This document shows positions 1 through 9,302 of a stretch of DNA of 64,000 nucleotides, piece after piece (the stretch's first letter is position 1; each line of letters begins with the position of its first letter). This stretch comes from Leptolyngbya subtilissima AS-A7. Its GTDB lineage: Bacteria; Cyanobacteriota; Cyanobacteriia; Phormidesmidales; Phormidesmidaceae. The notes beneath the pieces were generated by a model that worked only from the letters and a program-made list of their open reading frames with translations, was not told the origin of the DNA and did no database searches. Position numbers and translations under genes: made by a program. The DNA is taken from contig NZ_JAMPKY010000012.1 in the NCBI RefSeq assembly GCF_039962255.1, positions 158,433 to 222,432 of the forward strand, given 5' to 3'.

Positions 1-1
1 A

Positions 2-604
2 TCTTCGGCCTTAGTGGCTGCAGGCGGGATACGCCGCACAGCAGATATTCGCTCAGTTATAGTCCGACGACAGCTATCAAACGGTCAGGCGCAGGATATT
101 TCTGTGAACCTATGGGATGCAATTTCCAGTGGTGGTCAAGGCAACAACTTGGTGCTCAGAGATGGAGATTCTATCTTCGTACCTAAGGCACAGCCCGGTG
201 CTGAGATTGATCCATCTTTAGTAGCAAGTTCAAGCATTGCTCCAGACAACGTTCGAGTACGCGTTATTGGCGATGGCGTAGTTCAACCAGGGGAAGTACA
301 GATACAGCCCAACAGTTCGGTGGCTGGCGCGATCGCTGCGGCTGGTGGCCCTAATTCTGACGCAGCACTAGGAGAAGTTCGCCTCGTGCGGCTTTCAGAG
401 ACAGGGCAGGTTGAAGAACAGAAAGTAGACCTTTCCAGCTTGGTAGATAACTATCAAGTTCAGGATGGAGATGTAATTTTAGTACCTAAGAAAGGTTACC
501 TGGTCGGTATTGATACTATAAATCGAGCCTTAACTCCAATCTTGGCTCCTTTAGGTGGGATCTTCAACATTCTGGATGTCTTTAACATATTTAATGATGA
601 CTAA
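2..604 (+). CDS. SLBB-domain polysaccharide export protein (Wza-like), C-terminal part
   Basis: The reading frame is open from the left edge, so this is the 3' part of a gene; the GTG at 14 is probably an internal codon. The visible part holds the end of one SLBB (soluble ligand-binding beta-grasp) repeat, closing with a GDSIFVPK motif, and a complete second one from about residue 80 (VRVRVIGDG) to about 160 (GDVILVPKKG). Tandem SLBB repeats are typical of periplasmic or outer-membrane polysaccharide export proteins of the Wza/OPX family, which carry exopolysaccharide out of the cell. The short hydrophobic C-terminus (TPILAPLGGIFNIL) is common in cyanobacterial members. The O-antigen ligase-like gene and the ABC exporter to the right fit a polysaccharide locus. 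The N-terminal export domain lies outside the window. Confidence 0.85.
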   Translation, partial: SSALVAAGGIRRTADIRSVIVRRQLSNGQAQDISVNLWDAISSGGQGNNLVLRDGDSIFVPKAQPGAEIDPSLVASSSIAPDNVRVRVIGDGVVQPGEVQIQPNSSVAGAIAAAGGPNSDAALGEVRLVRLSETGQVEEQKVDLSSLVDNYQVQDGDVILVPKKGYLVGIDTINRALTPILAPLGGIFNILDVFNIFNDD

Positions 605-724
605 GCAACTGTGTTGAAGCAAGGTTACCGTAAGAGAGCTAGCTCTATGTAGTTGGCCTGCCTAAAGTTCAGGTATTTTATCAGATCAATACTGCTTAGC
701 TAAGCAAAGCACTCTACTATACTT

Positions 725-754
725 AAACTCCTTGGTTGACCAAGGAGTTTTTTT
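725..754 (+). terminator. Rho-independent terminator of the SLBB gene
   Basis: Perfect 11-bp arms AAACTCCTTGG (725-735) and CCAAGGAGTTT (740-750) around a TTGA loop, running into a T7 tract. It lies about 120 bp after the stop of the export gene on the same strand. Confidence 0.85.
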
Positions 755-1398
755 AGCGTCTGATATTCGTAGTATAGCCATCGCCAAATCAATCAAAGTA
801 CGCTGTATCGCCCTTGATTGCGATAGTCTGTGTAGTGTGGCCCCTTTTTATCAGTGGCAATGACTTGTGTGCTAAACACAGCAGTCAGTGTTATAACACT
901 TCGTCAGTCTCGCTACTTGTATGGAAACTCTAGAGCAATCCTCTGTTCAGCCATATAAAGAAGAGAATGCAAAATCAAGCATTCATCATCTATAGCATTA
1001 ACATCTAAAAGATCCAAGTTTTGCATTCTACCGGTGAGTTAATACAGACTAGCCTTCACTGTCAAAAAGCTCAATTACTGATTAAAATATAGCCTTCCCT
1101 AACATCTTGTAATCAGGAACGTTAGTTCTAGACTTTTGCCCTAAGCTTGCTTGACTAATAAGCCACTAAACTGATAACTAGACTATCAAGATGATGAGCT
1201 GATTTACTTTCGAATGTTAGTTCGTTTTTGGCTATATGCATGGGAAGCTTATCGACCAACACTCCATTGCAAAATTAATAGGTGCAATTTCAACCTCTCA
1301 AAAGTAGCTTGCCACTAAACAGATATTCTGCAGTAAATTGAATAGTATTCCAATACCTACTCTAAAAGGTCTACTGCTTTAAGTTCTATAAAAATGCT
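755..1398. other. Intergenic, no gene recognised
   Basis: AT-rich spacer between the terminator of the export gene and the 3' end of the convergent O-antigen ligase-like gene. I see no convincing open frame, RNA or repeat. Confidence 0.5.
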
Positions 1399-2691
1399 CT
1401 AATCCTTTGAGGCGAAAACTTTTGGGGTTAAAGAGAAAGCTAGGATAATAAAAATGATCCAATACAAGGTGGTTAGACGAGCCAGATAACTTTCGAAGGT
1501 GTTGAACAAAACAAGCATTGATAAAAATAAAAGAGGCCACAGATAAGCTGCTTCTTTCCGGTCATAGGCAAGCCTTGCTGCCCTGACATAAGTCATAAAC
1601 CATGTGACGCAGAAGAACGAAAAGCCGATAAAACCAACATCCAGAATAAGATCTAAAAAGCCATTATGCGCATGAGGTGGAACATGATATGCGAAAGACT
1701 CAAAGCCAGTCGTCAAACCTACCGAATCCCAAAATACACCTCTTCCATATCCAAGGTATGGGCTGCCTGGAATTTTCGCATTGATAACAAGATGCCAGAT
1801 AAGTGTTCGCGTAGATAATGTAGGATCTCTATCAAAGTAATCAAGAATATCTACCCAATTGGAGAATAGAACATAAAAGAAGCTAACTGAAACTAGCACA
1901 AACAAAGCACCTAGTAGAACTGAGCGTTTGCCTAGCCAAGCAAAGCGACGATAGAAAACTGTTAGCGTTAGTCCTACAAAAGAAAGAGTTAATGCTGTAA
2001 CGGAACTACTAACAAGTAACGCCGCAAAACATCCCCCAAGAAGTATTAGCGCCCATCTCTGCTTCTCTTTGGCATAATTAGCTAACATAAAAAGAGCTAT
2101 TAAAGTCATTGCTGAGTGCGCACCAAACTGATTTTTCTGAGCAAATACCCCTTTCCAACTACCAACAAAAGGGCCCTCAATATGACGCCCTACCCCCGGC
2201 ATAGCAACCGCTAGAGCTACGCTTTCTAGAAAAACTATAACCAAAACCCATAGAATTATCTTAAATTGCTGCTCTAGCGTAAACCTAGAGGCAATATAAA
2301 GACTCAACAAAAACATTGGGATAAATTCTTTCCAGATGGAATCTATCGTGACTGAAGGATTGTAGGACCACAAAAAGGAAATGGAAGTAATGAAAATTAT
2401 CCCCAATGCCCATTTGTTACTAAGAGCCGTCTTCAGTGTTTCAATAGGACGCAGTGACAATAACAACACAACAGCTGCGTAGGCAGCATACCGAATCAAG
2501 GTAATAATTGGTGTTGGAATAACCGGAGCTGCGGCGAGATCTGCTCCAAAGCCAAAAGCTCCTGCAAAAAATAGAAGATAGAAGACTGCAAAGCATGTCT
2601 CCGCAAAATCAATTTGCTTTCCAGATACTACGGTGTTACCGTTAAGGGTAAGTTTTTGAGCTTGCATGGCGTCAAGGGCTTTAACAAACAA
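1399..2691 (-). CDS. O-antigen ligase/polymerase family membrane protein
   Basis: A 430-residue polytopic membrane protein with about 10-12 hydrophobic segments. After a short polar N-terminus the first helix is near residues 31-48. The large periplasmic loop around residues 280-335 carries the features of the Wzy_C/O-antigen ligase family (PF04932): a DPTLSTRTLIWH stretch, then GYGRGVFW and HAHNGFLDLILDVGFIG, with the conserved Arg and the HxHN motif. Members polymerise or ligate lipid-linked glycans at the outer face of the inner membrane. It sits next to an SLBB exporter, which supports a role in exopolysaccharide assembly. Polymerase and ligase cannot be told apart from sequence alone. 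ATG at 2691 is used; the start is not firmly fixed. Confidence 0.8.
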   Translation of the reverse strand: MFVKALDAMQAQKLTLNGNTVVSGKQIDFAETCFAVFYLLFFAGAFGFGADLAAAPVIPTPIITLIRYAAYAAVVLLLSLRPIETLKTALSNKWALGIIFITSISFLWSYNPSVTIDSIWKEFIPMFLLSLYIASRFTLEQQFKIILWVLVIVFLESVALAVAMPGVGRHIEGPFVGSWKGVFAQKNQFGAHSAMTLIALFMLANYAKEKQRWALILLGGCFAALLVSSSVTALTLSFVGLTLTVFYRRFAWLGKRSVLLGALFVLVSVSFFYVLFSNWVDILDYFDRDPTLSTRTLIWHLVINAKIPGSPYLGYGRGVFWDSVGLTTGFESFAYHVPPHAHNGFLDLILDVGFIGFSFFCVTWFMTYVRAARLAYDRKEAAYLWPLLFLSMLVLFNTFESYLARLTTLYWIIFIILAFSLTPKVFASKD

Positions 2692-3320
2692 TATGGGAAC
2701 AAATTCTGGCGTTTTGCGTAGCTATTTCACCACAACGTTTTTTTGAAATCTATTTAGAAATAATTATATTAGATGTGGATGAGCATTAGCCTTTTATTGG
2801 ATATATCCTATGCGGCAAGGTGTAGATGTAAATATCTGATGAAATTTCATGGTCAAAAGGCTTGACGAGCTCCTGGATTACACAACCTCATGGCACGGTT
2901 CTTTCTTTGCCAATTGCTTTCACCCATAAAGTCATTTTATAAGCGTGATGAGAAGCTGGCATTAACGAGTCTTCCCCTATTGGCAGAAAATCAGAGAAAG
3001 AGAAACTTTCTGAGGATAGATTTAGATAAGCAGGAAGATGCTGTGAAGCTTCTTTAAAGTGTTTTCCTAGGAGCATGAATAATTCGCTCTACTAAATCTA
3101 TCGTTACTAAGATTTGGGTACTATAGTAATGGGACACTTAGCAGTTTTTTCCACCCATAGCTTAGGTTACAATCAATTGCATAATTGTTCGGTCAAACAT
3201 CATAGGGATCTAGACGATAGATCATTTGTTCTGCTGCATGCTTAGTATAGAAGGTTTGTCAAGTACTTTTGCTCGGCTAATTCAGTTAGAGCATTTAGCA
3301 GTTATTTTGAGGGAGAAGTA
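2692..3320. other. Divergent intergenic region, no gene recognised
   Basis: AT-rich spacer separating the divergently transcribed ligase-like gene and the ABC exporter; it must hold both promoters. A 62-codon frame on the minus strand (2888-3076) has no recognisable domain or ribosome site and is not called. Confidence 0.5.
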
Positions 3321-5120
3321 GTGAGTTATTTTCAAAAATTTCTTTATGTTTTTTCTGGACATCAACGCCAATTAATTTGGTTAGTTGGCATTTTTCTGCT
3401 TACATCTCTTTTAGAAGCCTTTGGAATAGGCTTAATTGGTCCATTTCTAAACTTGGCAGGTGATGCAGAAAAGGTTGTTCAGCAAAGCGATACATTTAAT
3501 TGGATCTATCAAACCTTCGGATTCAACAGCCTAGAGAAGTTTGTTCTTTGGTTTGGTATCTTTATTATTGTTATCTTTCTGCTAAAAGGAGCTATTTACT
3601 TCTTGAGCAAGCGTTATTCATATAAAGTTCTCTTCGATCAGAGAGCCGCTGTTCAAGAACGTCTCTTTAATACCTATCTGCTTGCTCCTTACGATTTTCA
3701 CTTAACAAGAAATACTGCGGATTATATTAATAAAATAACTAATGAAACGCATCGATTCTGCTTTATGGTCTCTTTGCCTATGGTAGAATCGGTCTCTCAT
3801 GCCATTGTAATTGCCACACTTTTAGTGTTAATGGCAAAGACTAACAGTTTATTATTAACTGTTTCACTAGCTGCGCTTTTCCCCGCTTTTGTGGTCTTCT
3901 CTTTTTTGGTAAAGCGATTAAAGCAGTGGGGTAAATTGTCAACTATTGCTCGAGAAGAAACCATCAAGGCTGTCAATCATGGATTAGGAGGCATCAAAGA
4001 AACTCGGGTCTTTGGTTGCGAAAATTACTTTCGTAAGGAATTAGAGGAGCATGTACACGAGGAAGCTCGAGTAGAAATTCTCTTTCAGAGTGCTCAATTT
4101 GTGCCGCGGACAATGATTGAGACTCTCTTAATAACAGCTATTGTTGGCTTTGTCTGTGTTTCTCAGTTACTTATAGGCCAGGACTTTCAAGCAGCAATTG
4201 CTAGCATGGGTGTATTTGCTGTTGCTTCTTTGAGGTTAATTCCGGCTGCTAGTAACTTGGCAGAGTGCGTTGGCAAGCTGCGGAACTCAGCCCATAGTCT
4301 GGACATGATGTACTTAGATCTGAAAGAGATTGAAAACAACGAGTCCAGCAAATATGAAAACCCCTCATTGCTAGCAAGCTCTTCCTATACTCCCGACCAA
4401 AAACATGCTTCTAATTTTTCTGAAAGCCTGAAGATTTCCGACATCTTTTATCAATATCCCAGTTCTCCAAAGCCTTCTCTAGTGGGCGTTTCAATGGAGA
4501 TCAAGCGAGGAGAGTCTATTGGACTGATAGGTCAATCTGGGGCAGGGAAAACAACTCTAGTAGATGTGATGTTGAGTTTGCTGATTCCTCAGAGTGGCGA
4601 TATTTTTCTCGATGGGAAATCAATTTATGGTGATTTGCCGAACTGGAGAAAGCTGGTTGGCTATATACCTCAGTCCATCTTTTTGACCGACGACACTATT
4701 GAGAAAAATATTGCTTTTGGAGTTCCGAAAGCTGAGATTGACAATGAACGTTTGTGGTATGCAATCAAAGCAGCGCAGCTTGAGGAACTGGTTCAAGACT
4801 TGCCCAACGGCATTGATACTGCAGTAGGTGAGCGTGGAGTACGTCTCTCGGGCGGACAACGCCAGCGCATTGGCATTGCCCGCGCACTTTATCACCAAAG
4901 AGAGATCCTCGTCTTGGACGAAGCAACCTCTGCTTTAGATAATGAAACGGAACGATTGATTAGCGAATCAATCAGGGCTTTAGCTGGTTCTAAAACTCTA
5001 ATTATCATTGCCCACCGGTTGTCAACGATTGAGCACTGCGATCGCATTTACGTTCTCGACAAAGGCACAGTAGCTCGGTCTGGAACCTATGCTGATGTCG
5101 TTCTCGCACCTCAAAAATAG
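3321..5120 (+). CDS. ABC exporter (fused membrane and ATPase domains), lipid-flippase type
   Basis: A 599-residue half-transporter. Residues 1 to about 330 form the six-helix transmembrane domain; the nucleotide-binding domain follows from about 365. Motifs visible are Walker A GQSGAGKTT (about 405), Q-loop, signature LSGGQRQR, Walker B ILVLDEATS and the switch His in IAHRLST. The architecture matches MsbA/PglK-type flippases, which move lipid-linked sugars or glycolipids across the inner membrane. The start is GTG at 3321, preceded by GAGGGAGAAG, a good ribosome site. Position beside export and ligase genes suggests it flips a glycan-lipid or exports a polymer precursor; the substrate is not determined. 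Confidence 0.85.
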   Translation: MSYFQKFLYVFSGHQRQLIWLVGIFLLTSLLEAFGIGLIGPFLNLAGDAEKVVQQSDTFNWIYQTFGFNSLEKFVLWFGIFIIVIFLLKGAIYFLSKRYSYKVLFDQRAAVQERLFNTYLLAPYDFHLTRNTADYINKITNETHRFCFMVSLPMVESVSHAIVIATLLVLMAKTNSLLLTVSLAALFPAFVVFSFLVKRLKQWGKLSTIAREETIKAVNHGLGGIKETRVFGCENYFRKELEEHVHEEARVEILFQSAQFVPRTMIETLLITAIVGFVCVSQLLIGQDFQAAIASMGVFAVASLRLIPAASNLAECVGKLRNSAHSLDMMYLDLKEIENNESSKYENPSLLASSSYTPDQKHASNFSESLKISDIFYQYPSSPKPSLVGVSMEIKRGESIGLIGQSGAGKTTLVDVMLSLLIPQSGDIFLDGKSIYGDLPNWRKLVGYIPQSIFLTDDTIEKNIAFGVPKAEIDNERLWYAIKAAQLEELVQDLPNGIDTAVGERGVRLSGGQRQRIGIARALYHQREILVLDEATSALDNETERLISESIRALAGSKTLIIIAHRLSTIEHCDRIYVLDKGTVARSGTYADVVLAPQK

Positions 5121-5133
5121 ATCGTACTTATTG

Positions 5134-5177
5134 AAAGGCCACCAGTGAGCTTGAACAAATGCTTACTGGTGGCCTTT
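5134..5177 (+). terminator. Strong hairpin between convergent genes
   Basis: Arms AAAGGCCACCAGT (5134-5146) and ACTGGTGGCCTTT (5165-5177) pair perfectly, and GAGC/GCTT extends the stem with one G-T pair. It lies 13 bp after the ABC exporter stop and before the convergent TonB-like gene. There is no long T tract, so it may act as a terminator in both directions or only as an mRNA end stabiliser. Confidence 0.65.
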
Positions 5178-5263
5178 AGTGACTAAGCGCTGAGGTCAAA
5201 GCTCAATGGCTCAGTTAACCAACTACCGTTCTGTAAAATCAGTCAAAGTTCTCTGAGAGGCTT

Positions 5264-6418
5264 TCACTCAGCTGTTGAGTTGCTAGGTTCTTCTGATGCA
5301 GCTGTACGCGATTGCAGAAGAGCCTCACGACTGATGCAGTTTTGGTCGTCGTATTCTATCTCTACAGTGACTTGATACAAGGTATTTACTGCCAAGGCGC
5401 TACCGTCGGCATTCTGTTTCTGGAGGTCTTGAAGAGCCTGTTCAGCGGCTTGGTTTAAGAATGGGTAACCGGTGCTTTTGAGCACTGTGGTCCATAACTC
5501 GAGGCTGTCGCTAGTTTCACCGGGTAAACCAACTACGCCCAGTAACGCATCGGCAGGTTCAGGAGATAGGCAGAGTCGACCACTGTAGGGAACTTTGAGA
5601 ACAATAGGATCAGATGCCTCGGTAACCGTATCTCCTAATTTTTCTTGCACGGATTGCAGCCAGGCCGCCTTGGCAATTTCAACCTCACTGGCGCTGGTTT
5701 GAGCATCGTCAAACTCTACCCTAGCTAGCAGTTCACTAGCTTGCTCGGTCTCTGGTTCTGCTGATGGAGCAGCAGGGTTTGTAGGTTCTAACGGAGCACT
5801 CGCGGCATCAGGTCCCTGTCCATTAGCTTGGTTTGGCTCTAAATCAGCAGCACTATTTTCGCTGATATCTTCTGGAGAAGTAGCGGTTGGTGTCGAAGCA
5901 CCTTGGGATGCAGCATCTTCAGCAGGAGGCCTAACAGGGCGTCGGATCACGCTCCTATTGAGTGAAGACGGGAAAGGAGTACGGCGGGGAGACAGCGTTA
6001 TAGAGGAACGACCAGAGGAGGTATAGGGTGAGATGCCCGAAGGAAAAGGATTAGAGGGCAACCTAGGAGCAGGGATCGCCAAGGACGCACCAAAGTCTGA
6101 ACCGGGCTCAAGGGGTAGGCTGCTGCCTGAGGGGGGAAACAAACTCAACAAATCGTCTCCACTATCTAAAGAATAGGCAGGGGTCGAAAAGTCGGGTAGA
6201 CGATTTTGCTCCTCGGGGGTGAGCTCAATCAACGGAACCCGACGCTCTTCTGAATTTGAATCGCCTTCTCCCATAGCGGTAGCGCTTAAGCTGGAAAAGG
6301 AGGGACCAGCAGCAAACAACACTACGTGAAACCCCAAGGACAACAGCGCCGCTATCCACTGGGGTTGACGGGCGGTTTTGAGCAGTTGGTTTAACCTGGG
6401 CGAGTTAGGTGAATTCAT
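5264..6418 (-). CDS. Proline-rich TonB-like periplasmic protein with N-terminal membrane anchor
   Basis: A 384-residue protein of TonB-like layout: a short basic N-terminus, one hydrophobic helix (residues about 20-40, IAALLSLGFHVVLFAAG), a long Pro/Ser/Ala-rich linker (about 50-240) and a compact C-terminal domain (about 250-365) with LYQVTVEIEYDD resembling the beta-alpha-beta end of TonB. Two Cys (GRLCLSP and DQNCIS) could form a disulfide. TonB proteins transduce proton-motive force to outer-membrane receptors. No exbB, exbD or receptor gene is adjacent, so the role is inferred only from shape. It lies 71 bp downstream of cobI on the same strand. Confidence 0.5.
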   Translation of the reverse strand: MNSPNSPRLNQLLKTARQPQWIAALLSLGFHVVLFAAGPSFSSLSATAMGEGDSNSEERRVPLIELTPEEQNRLPDFSTPAYSLDSGDDLLSLFPPSGSSLPLEPGSDFGASLAIPAPRLPSNPFPSGISPYTSSGRSSITLSPRRTPFPSSLNRSVIRRPVRPPAEDAASQGASTPTATSPEDISENSAADLEPNQANGQGPDAASAPLEPTNPAAPSAEPETEQASELLARVEFDDAQTSASEVEIAKAAWLQSVQEKLGDTVTEASDPIVLKVPYSGRLCLSPEPADALLGVVGLPGETSDSLELWTTVLKSTGYPFLNQAAEQALQDLQKQNADGSALAVNTLYQVTVEIEYDDQNCISREALLQSRTAASEEPSNSTAE

Positions 6419-6489
6419 GCCGTACTGTGCTGTTTGCGATCGCTATGAGGTATTGACTTAACCCTGTAAACCTGGGTTCCTAGTCATCT

Positions 6490-7233
6490 CTAGGGTAGCG
6501 GATTTGCCCCCGACCTTATGACCATCAGCGAAAAGTACGGCAGCTCTAGACTGGGATGGGTCGTCAGGGGGCGATAGACGATCTGGGTGGGTTGAGTGGC
6601 GTTCACTATGACCCAGCTGTGCTCCAAGAGACGTCGCTGGTGTAGCAATTGCCAAATCTGGTTGTACACTGACCCCACTTTGAGCAGCACTACGACATCA
6701 GCCCAGGCCAAAATAGCGTCCAGCTCATTCACGGTATAAAGAGCAGGCAGTACCACCAGCTTGTCTGACTGCACCGTGAGCGGCAACCCGAGGGCGCTGA
6801 CCGCTGCCATCGGTGAGCAAATGCCAGGGATGCGAGTGATTTGTGCTGCTGGGTACCGGCGCTCAAGGCTCAAGGCCAGGTAGTTGAAAGTGCCGTAAAA
6901 GCTGAGATCACCTTCACAGGCAAACACCACGTTTTGGCCTTGGCTGAGACACTGCCAAACGCGATCGCCTGCCTGCTGCCAAGCGCTGGTGAGCTGGTCT
7001 GGGTCGAAAATATAGGGAAAATCGAGCGGCAGTAGCTGTTGCTGATCCAGGTGCGGCGCAATGATTGTTTGGGCCAAACCGGGTCGACCGCTGCGCCCCT
7101 GGGGGAAGGCTACAACATTAGCTGACTGAAGACACTTGAGCGCCTTGAGCGTAATTAAGTCGGGGTCTCCAGGGCCAACGCCTATGCCAGTGAGCGTACC
7201 CAGTGCTGAAACGTGAGGTGGGTTGGAAGCCAT
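6490..7233 (-). CDS. cobI: Precorrin-2 C20-methyltransferase
   Basis: A 247-residue SAM-dependent tetrapyrrole methylase. The N-terminal GTLTGIGVGPGDPDLITLKAL is the family's P-loop-like SAM motif. FACEGDLSFYGTF, ITRIPGICSPMAAVSALGLPL and VVLLKVG are further methylase motifs. The enzyme transfers a methyl group to C20 of precorrin-2 (or its cobalt form) in corrin-ring synthesis, a cytoplasmic step towards cobalamin or pseudocobalamin. Length fits the family (about 230-250). It lies 47 bp downstream of the antiporter gene on the same strand with no other cobalamin gene nearby, so the pathway genes are scattered. Confidence 0.9.
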   Translation of the reverse strand: MASNPPHVSALGTLTGIGVGPGDPDLITLKALKCLQSANVVAFPQGRSGRPGLAQTIIAPHLDQQQLLPLDFPYIFDPDQLTSAWQQAGDRVWQCLSQGQNVVFACEGDLSFYGTFNYLALSLERRYPAAQITRIPGICSPMAAVSALGLPLTVQSDKLVVLPALYTVNELDAILAWADVVVLLKVGSVYNQIWQLLHQRRLLEHSWVIVNATQPTQIVYRPLTTHPSLELPYFSLMVIRSGANPLP

Positions 7234-7280
7234 AAAGTCGATGGTGAAGACTGGAGCGCCATAGCGTCAGGAAATTCAGC

Positions 7281-9239
7281 TTATCTAGAATCTGACGCAA
7301 CTGGCCCTTCAGAAATCAATGTTGCTGCTATGGCGGTTTCTGCTGGAGAATCCTTTGGCGCTGAGGGCACGGCCTCCACCACAGGCAATATTTCTAGGGT
7401 GAGCCGACTGGGCTGAATACCACCCGCAAGCTGTTTGAGCAGTTTGGGCTTGGAGTCATGCCAGAGGTAAATCAGGCGATCGCCAACCTCCCAACGGTCT
7501 TGCCCTAGGGCAACTCGAAGCGCATCGTCGCGCTCCACCAGCAGGGGCACCATGGCACCGTTGTACACCAGCGTAGCCAGGTGCGCCTGCTGCAGCTCGC
7601 TATTCTCCTGCCGCAGCCAGGTCTCACCCAGGCGCACCTCCCCGTCGTTGAGGTAGGTATTCCACTGCTTTAGGGAGAGGCGCGGCGTCTGTGCCCCCTT
7701 CAGCTGTCCCTTATTGGGCAGCTCGCCCCCGCTCTTCTCCTGGGGCACCACCGCTACCACCCGTGCAGGCTGAAACTCCTCCAGCGCCCGCTGCGCTACC
7801 ACAGCATTGACTTCGCCATTTTTGGTCATAGCTAAGAAGGTGCCGGCTTTATCTAGACCCGCCCGCTCCAAGACGTCGCGATCGAGGGCGCTGCTAATCA
7901 AAAGCTCGATGCCTTCCTTCTCGGCGGCATCGCAGGCGGCATCATTGGTGTCAATCATGACTACCGGGTCGCCGTATTCCCTAATTAAACGAGCTATCAG
8001 CAAACTGAGGGGGTTGCACCCAACAATTACGGCCCCCACCGCAGCAGCCTTGGTAATGCCCAGCCAACTAGCCACAAATCGCGCCGTGAGCCCCTGCATC
8101 ATCACCGTCATAATAATGGTGAGAAACACCAGGGCCTTGATCGCCTCTCCTCCGCTAATCCCCCGCTCAGTCAGCAAAATAGCAAATAGAGAGGCCACCG
8201 AGGCCGACACAATGCCGCGAGGGGCAACCCAGCCCAAAAATAGCTTTTGGCGCCAGTTTAAATCGCTGGACTGGGTACACAGCCAAATGTTCGCCGGGCG
8301 CACCAGCACCATCAGCACCAGCACCGTTAAGACCGCTCCTCGGCCTAGGGCAAACACACTGGCAATTGACAGGTCTGCTGCCAGCAAAATAAACAGTACC
8401 GACACCGCCAGCACTGTCAGCTGCCCCTTAAACCGACGCAGCAACCGCTCGTCGGGCACCGACAGCCAGCGCACCATCATGCCCGCTACTACGGCAGCCA
8501 TCAGCCCCGCCTCGCTACGAATGCTCTGGGCTAGCCCGAACAGCCCCCACAGTCCTGCCAGCACAACGAGGTTGCGCAGATCTTCCCCTAAAAAACTGGC
8601 CTGCTTCAACAAAAGACCAATCAGGCCACCGCCGACGACACCAATCAGCGTGCCAATGCTCAACCGCAAAATCAAGCCGCTGACGACCGTAGTGGGGTCG
8701 GCATCTCCATTGAGAATAATATCGAGCACCACCACCGCCAGGATGGCCCCAATGGGATCAATCAGCACGCCTTCACCCTCTAACAGGGTTGCCACCTTGC
8801 GATCGACCGCCACCTGGCGCAGCAGAGGCCCAATTACGGTAGGGCCAGTCACCACGATCAGCGAAGCGTAAAGAAATGCCAGCGACCAGGGAAACTCCCC
8901 CAGCCAGTGGGCTGCCATACCGCCGCCAATCAGCGTGACAAAGATGCCAATAGTAACCAGGTTGCGCAGACTGTTCGACACCTGACCTAGTTCACTCAAC
9001 TCTAGGCTTAATCCTCCCTCAAAGAGAATGAGCGCCACACTGAGGGCCACAATTACCTCTAGCCCAATGCCTAAGTCTTGGGGATGGAGTAACCCAAGGC
9101 CATCCGGACCCAAGCCAATACCAAAGAGCAGCAAAAAAATAATGCTGGGAACCCTGGCTATCTCCCCGATGACCTGCGCAGTAACTCCGGCCAGCACCGT
9201 GAGTACAATCTGTAGGGTGAGGGCAAAGGAAGTATCCAT
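7281..9239 (-). CDS. CPA-type Na+(K+)/H+ antiporter with C-terminal TrkA-N domain
   Basis: About 12 hydrophobic segments (residues 1-390) form a cation:proton antiporter core, with GPTVIGPLLRQV and EGEGVLIDPIGAI carrying the acidic ion-binding residues. Residues about 395-510 form a TrkA-N/RCK-like nucleotide-binding domain (AVGAVIVGCNPLSLLIARLI and an acidic MIDTND at the second strand end), and a further C-terminal domain follows. Such proteins exchange Na+ or K+ for H+ across the membrane under control by the RCK-like domain. The frame extends to 9296, but the ATG at 9239 (MDTSFALTLQ) starts directly before the first helix and is preferred, giving 652 residues. A long antisense frame opposite (7807-8871) is a shadow. 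Confidence 0.87.
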   Translation of the reverse strand: MDTSFALTLQIVLTVLAGVTAQVIGEIARVPSIIFLLLFGIGLGPDGLGLLHPQDLGIGLEVIVALSVALILFEGGLSLELSELGQVSNSLRNLVTIGIFVTLIGGGMAAHWLGEFPWSLAFLYASLIVVTGPTVIGPLLRQVAVDRKVATLLEGEGVLIDPIGAILAVVVLDIILNGDADPTTVVSGLILRLSIGTLIGVVGGGLIGLLLKQASFLGEDLRNLVVLAGLWGLFGLAQSIRSEAGLMAAVVAGMMVRWLSVPDERLLRRFKGQLTVLAVSVLFILLAADLSIASVFALGRGAVLTVLVLMVLVRPANIWLCTQSSDLNWRQKLFLGWVAPRGIVSASVASLFAILLTERGISGGEAIKALVFLTIIMTVMMQGLTARFVASWLGITKAAAVGAVIVGCNPLSLLIARLIREYGDPVVMIDTNDAACDAAEKEGIELLISSALDRDVLERAGLDKAGTFLAMTKNGEVNAVVAQRALEEFQPARVVAVVPQEKSGGELPNKGQLKGAQTPRLSLKQWNTYLNDGEVRLGETWLRQENSELQQAHLATLVYNGAMVPLLVERDDALRVALGQDRWEVGDRLIYLWHDSKPKLLKQLAGGIQPSRLTLEILPVVEAVPSAPKDSPAETAIAATLISEGPVASDSR

Positions 9240-9302
9240 AGGCCTATAGGGTAACACCCGGACTGTGGCAACTTGAGGGAACAGCGCTAGAGGCACCGCC
9301 CT

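Noticed and set aside
2888..3076. 62-codon minus-strand frame in the spacer before the ABC exporter
   Set aside because: No domain, no ribosome site, AT-rich spacer composition.
7807..8871. Long plus-strand open frame (354 codons) opposite the Na+/H+ antiporter
   Set aside because: Antisense shadow; Ser/Thr/Pro-rich low-complexity translation, no domain, while the opposite strand encodes a clear antiporter.
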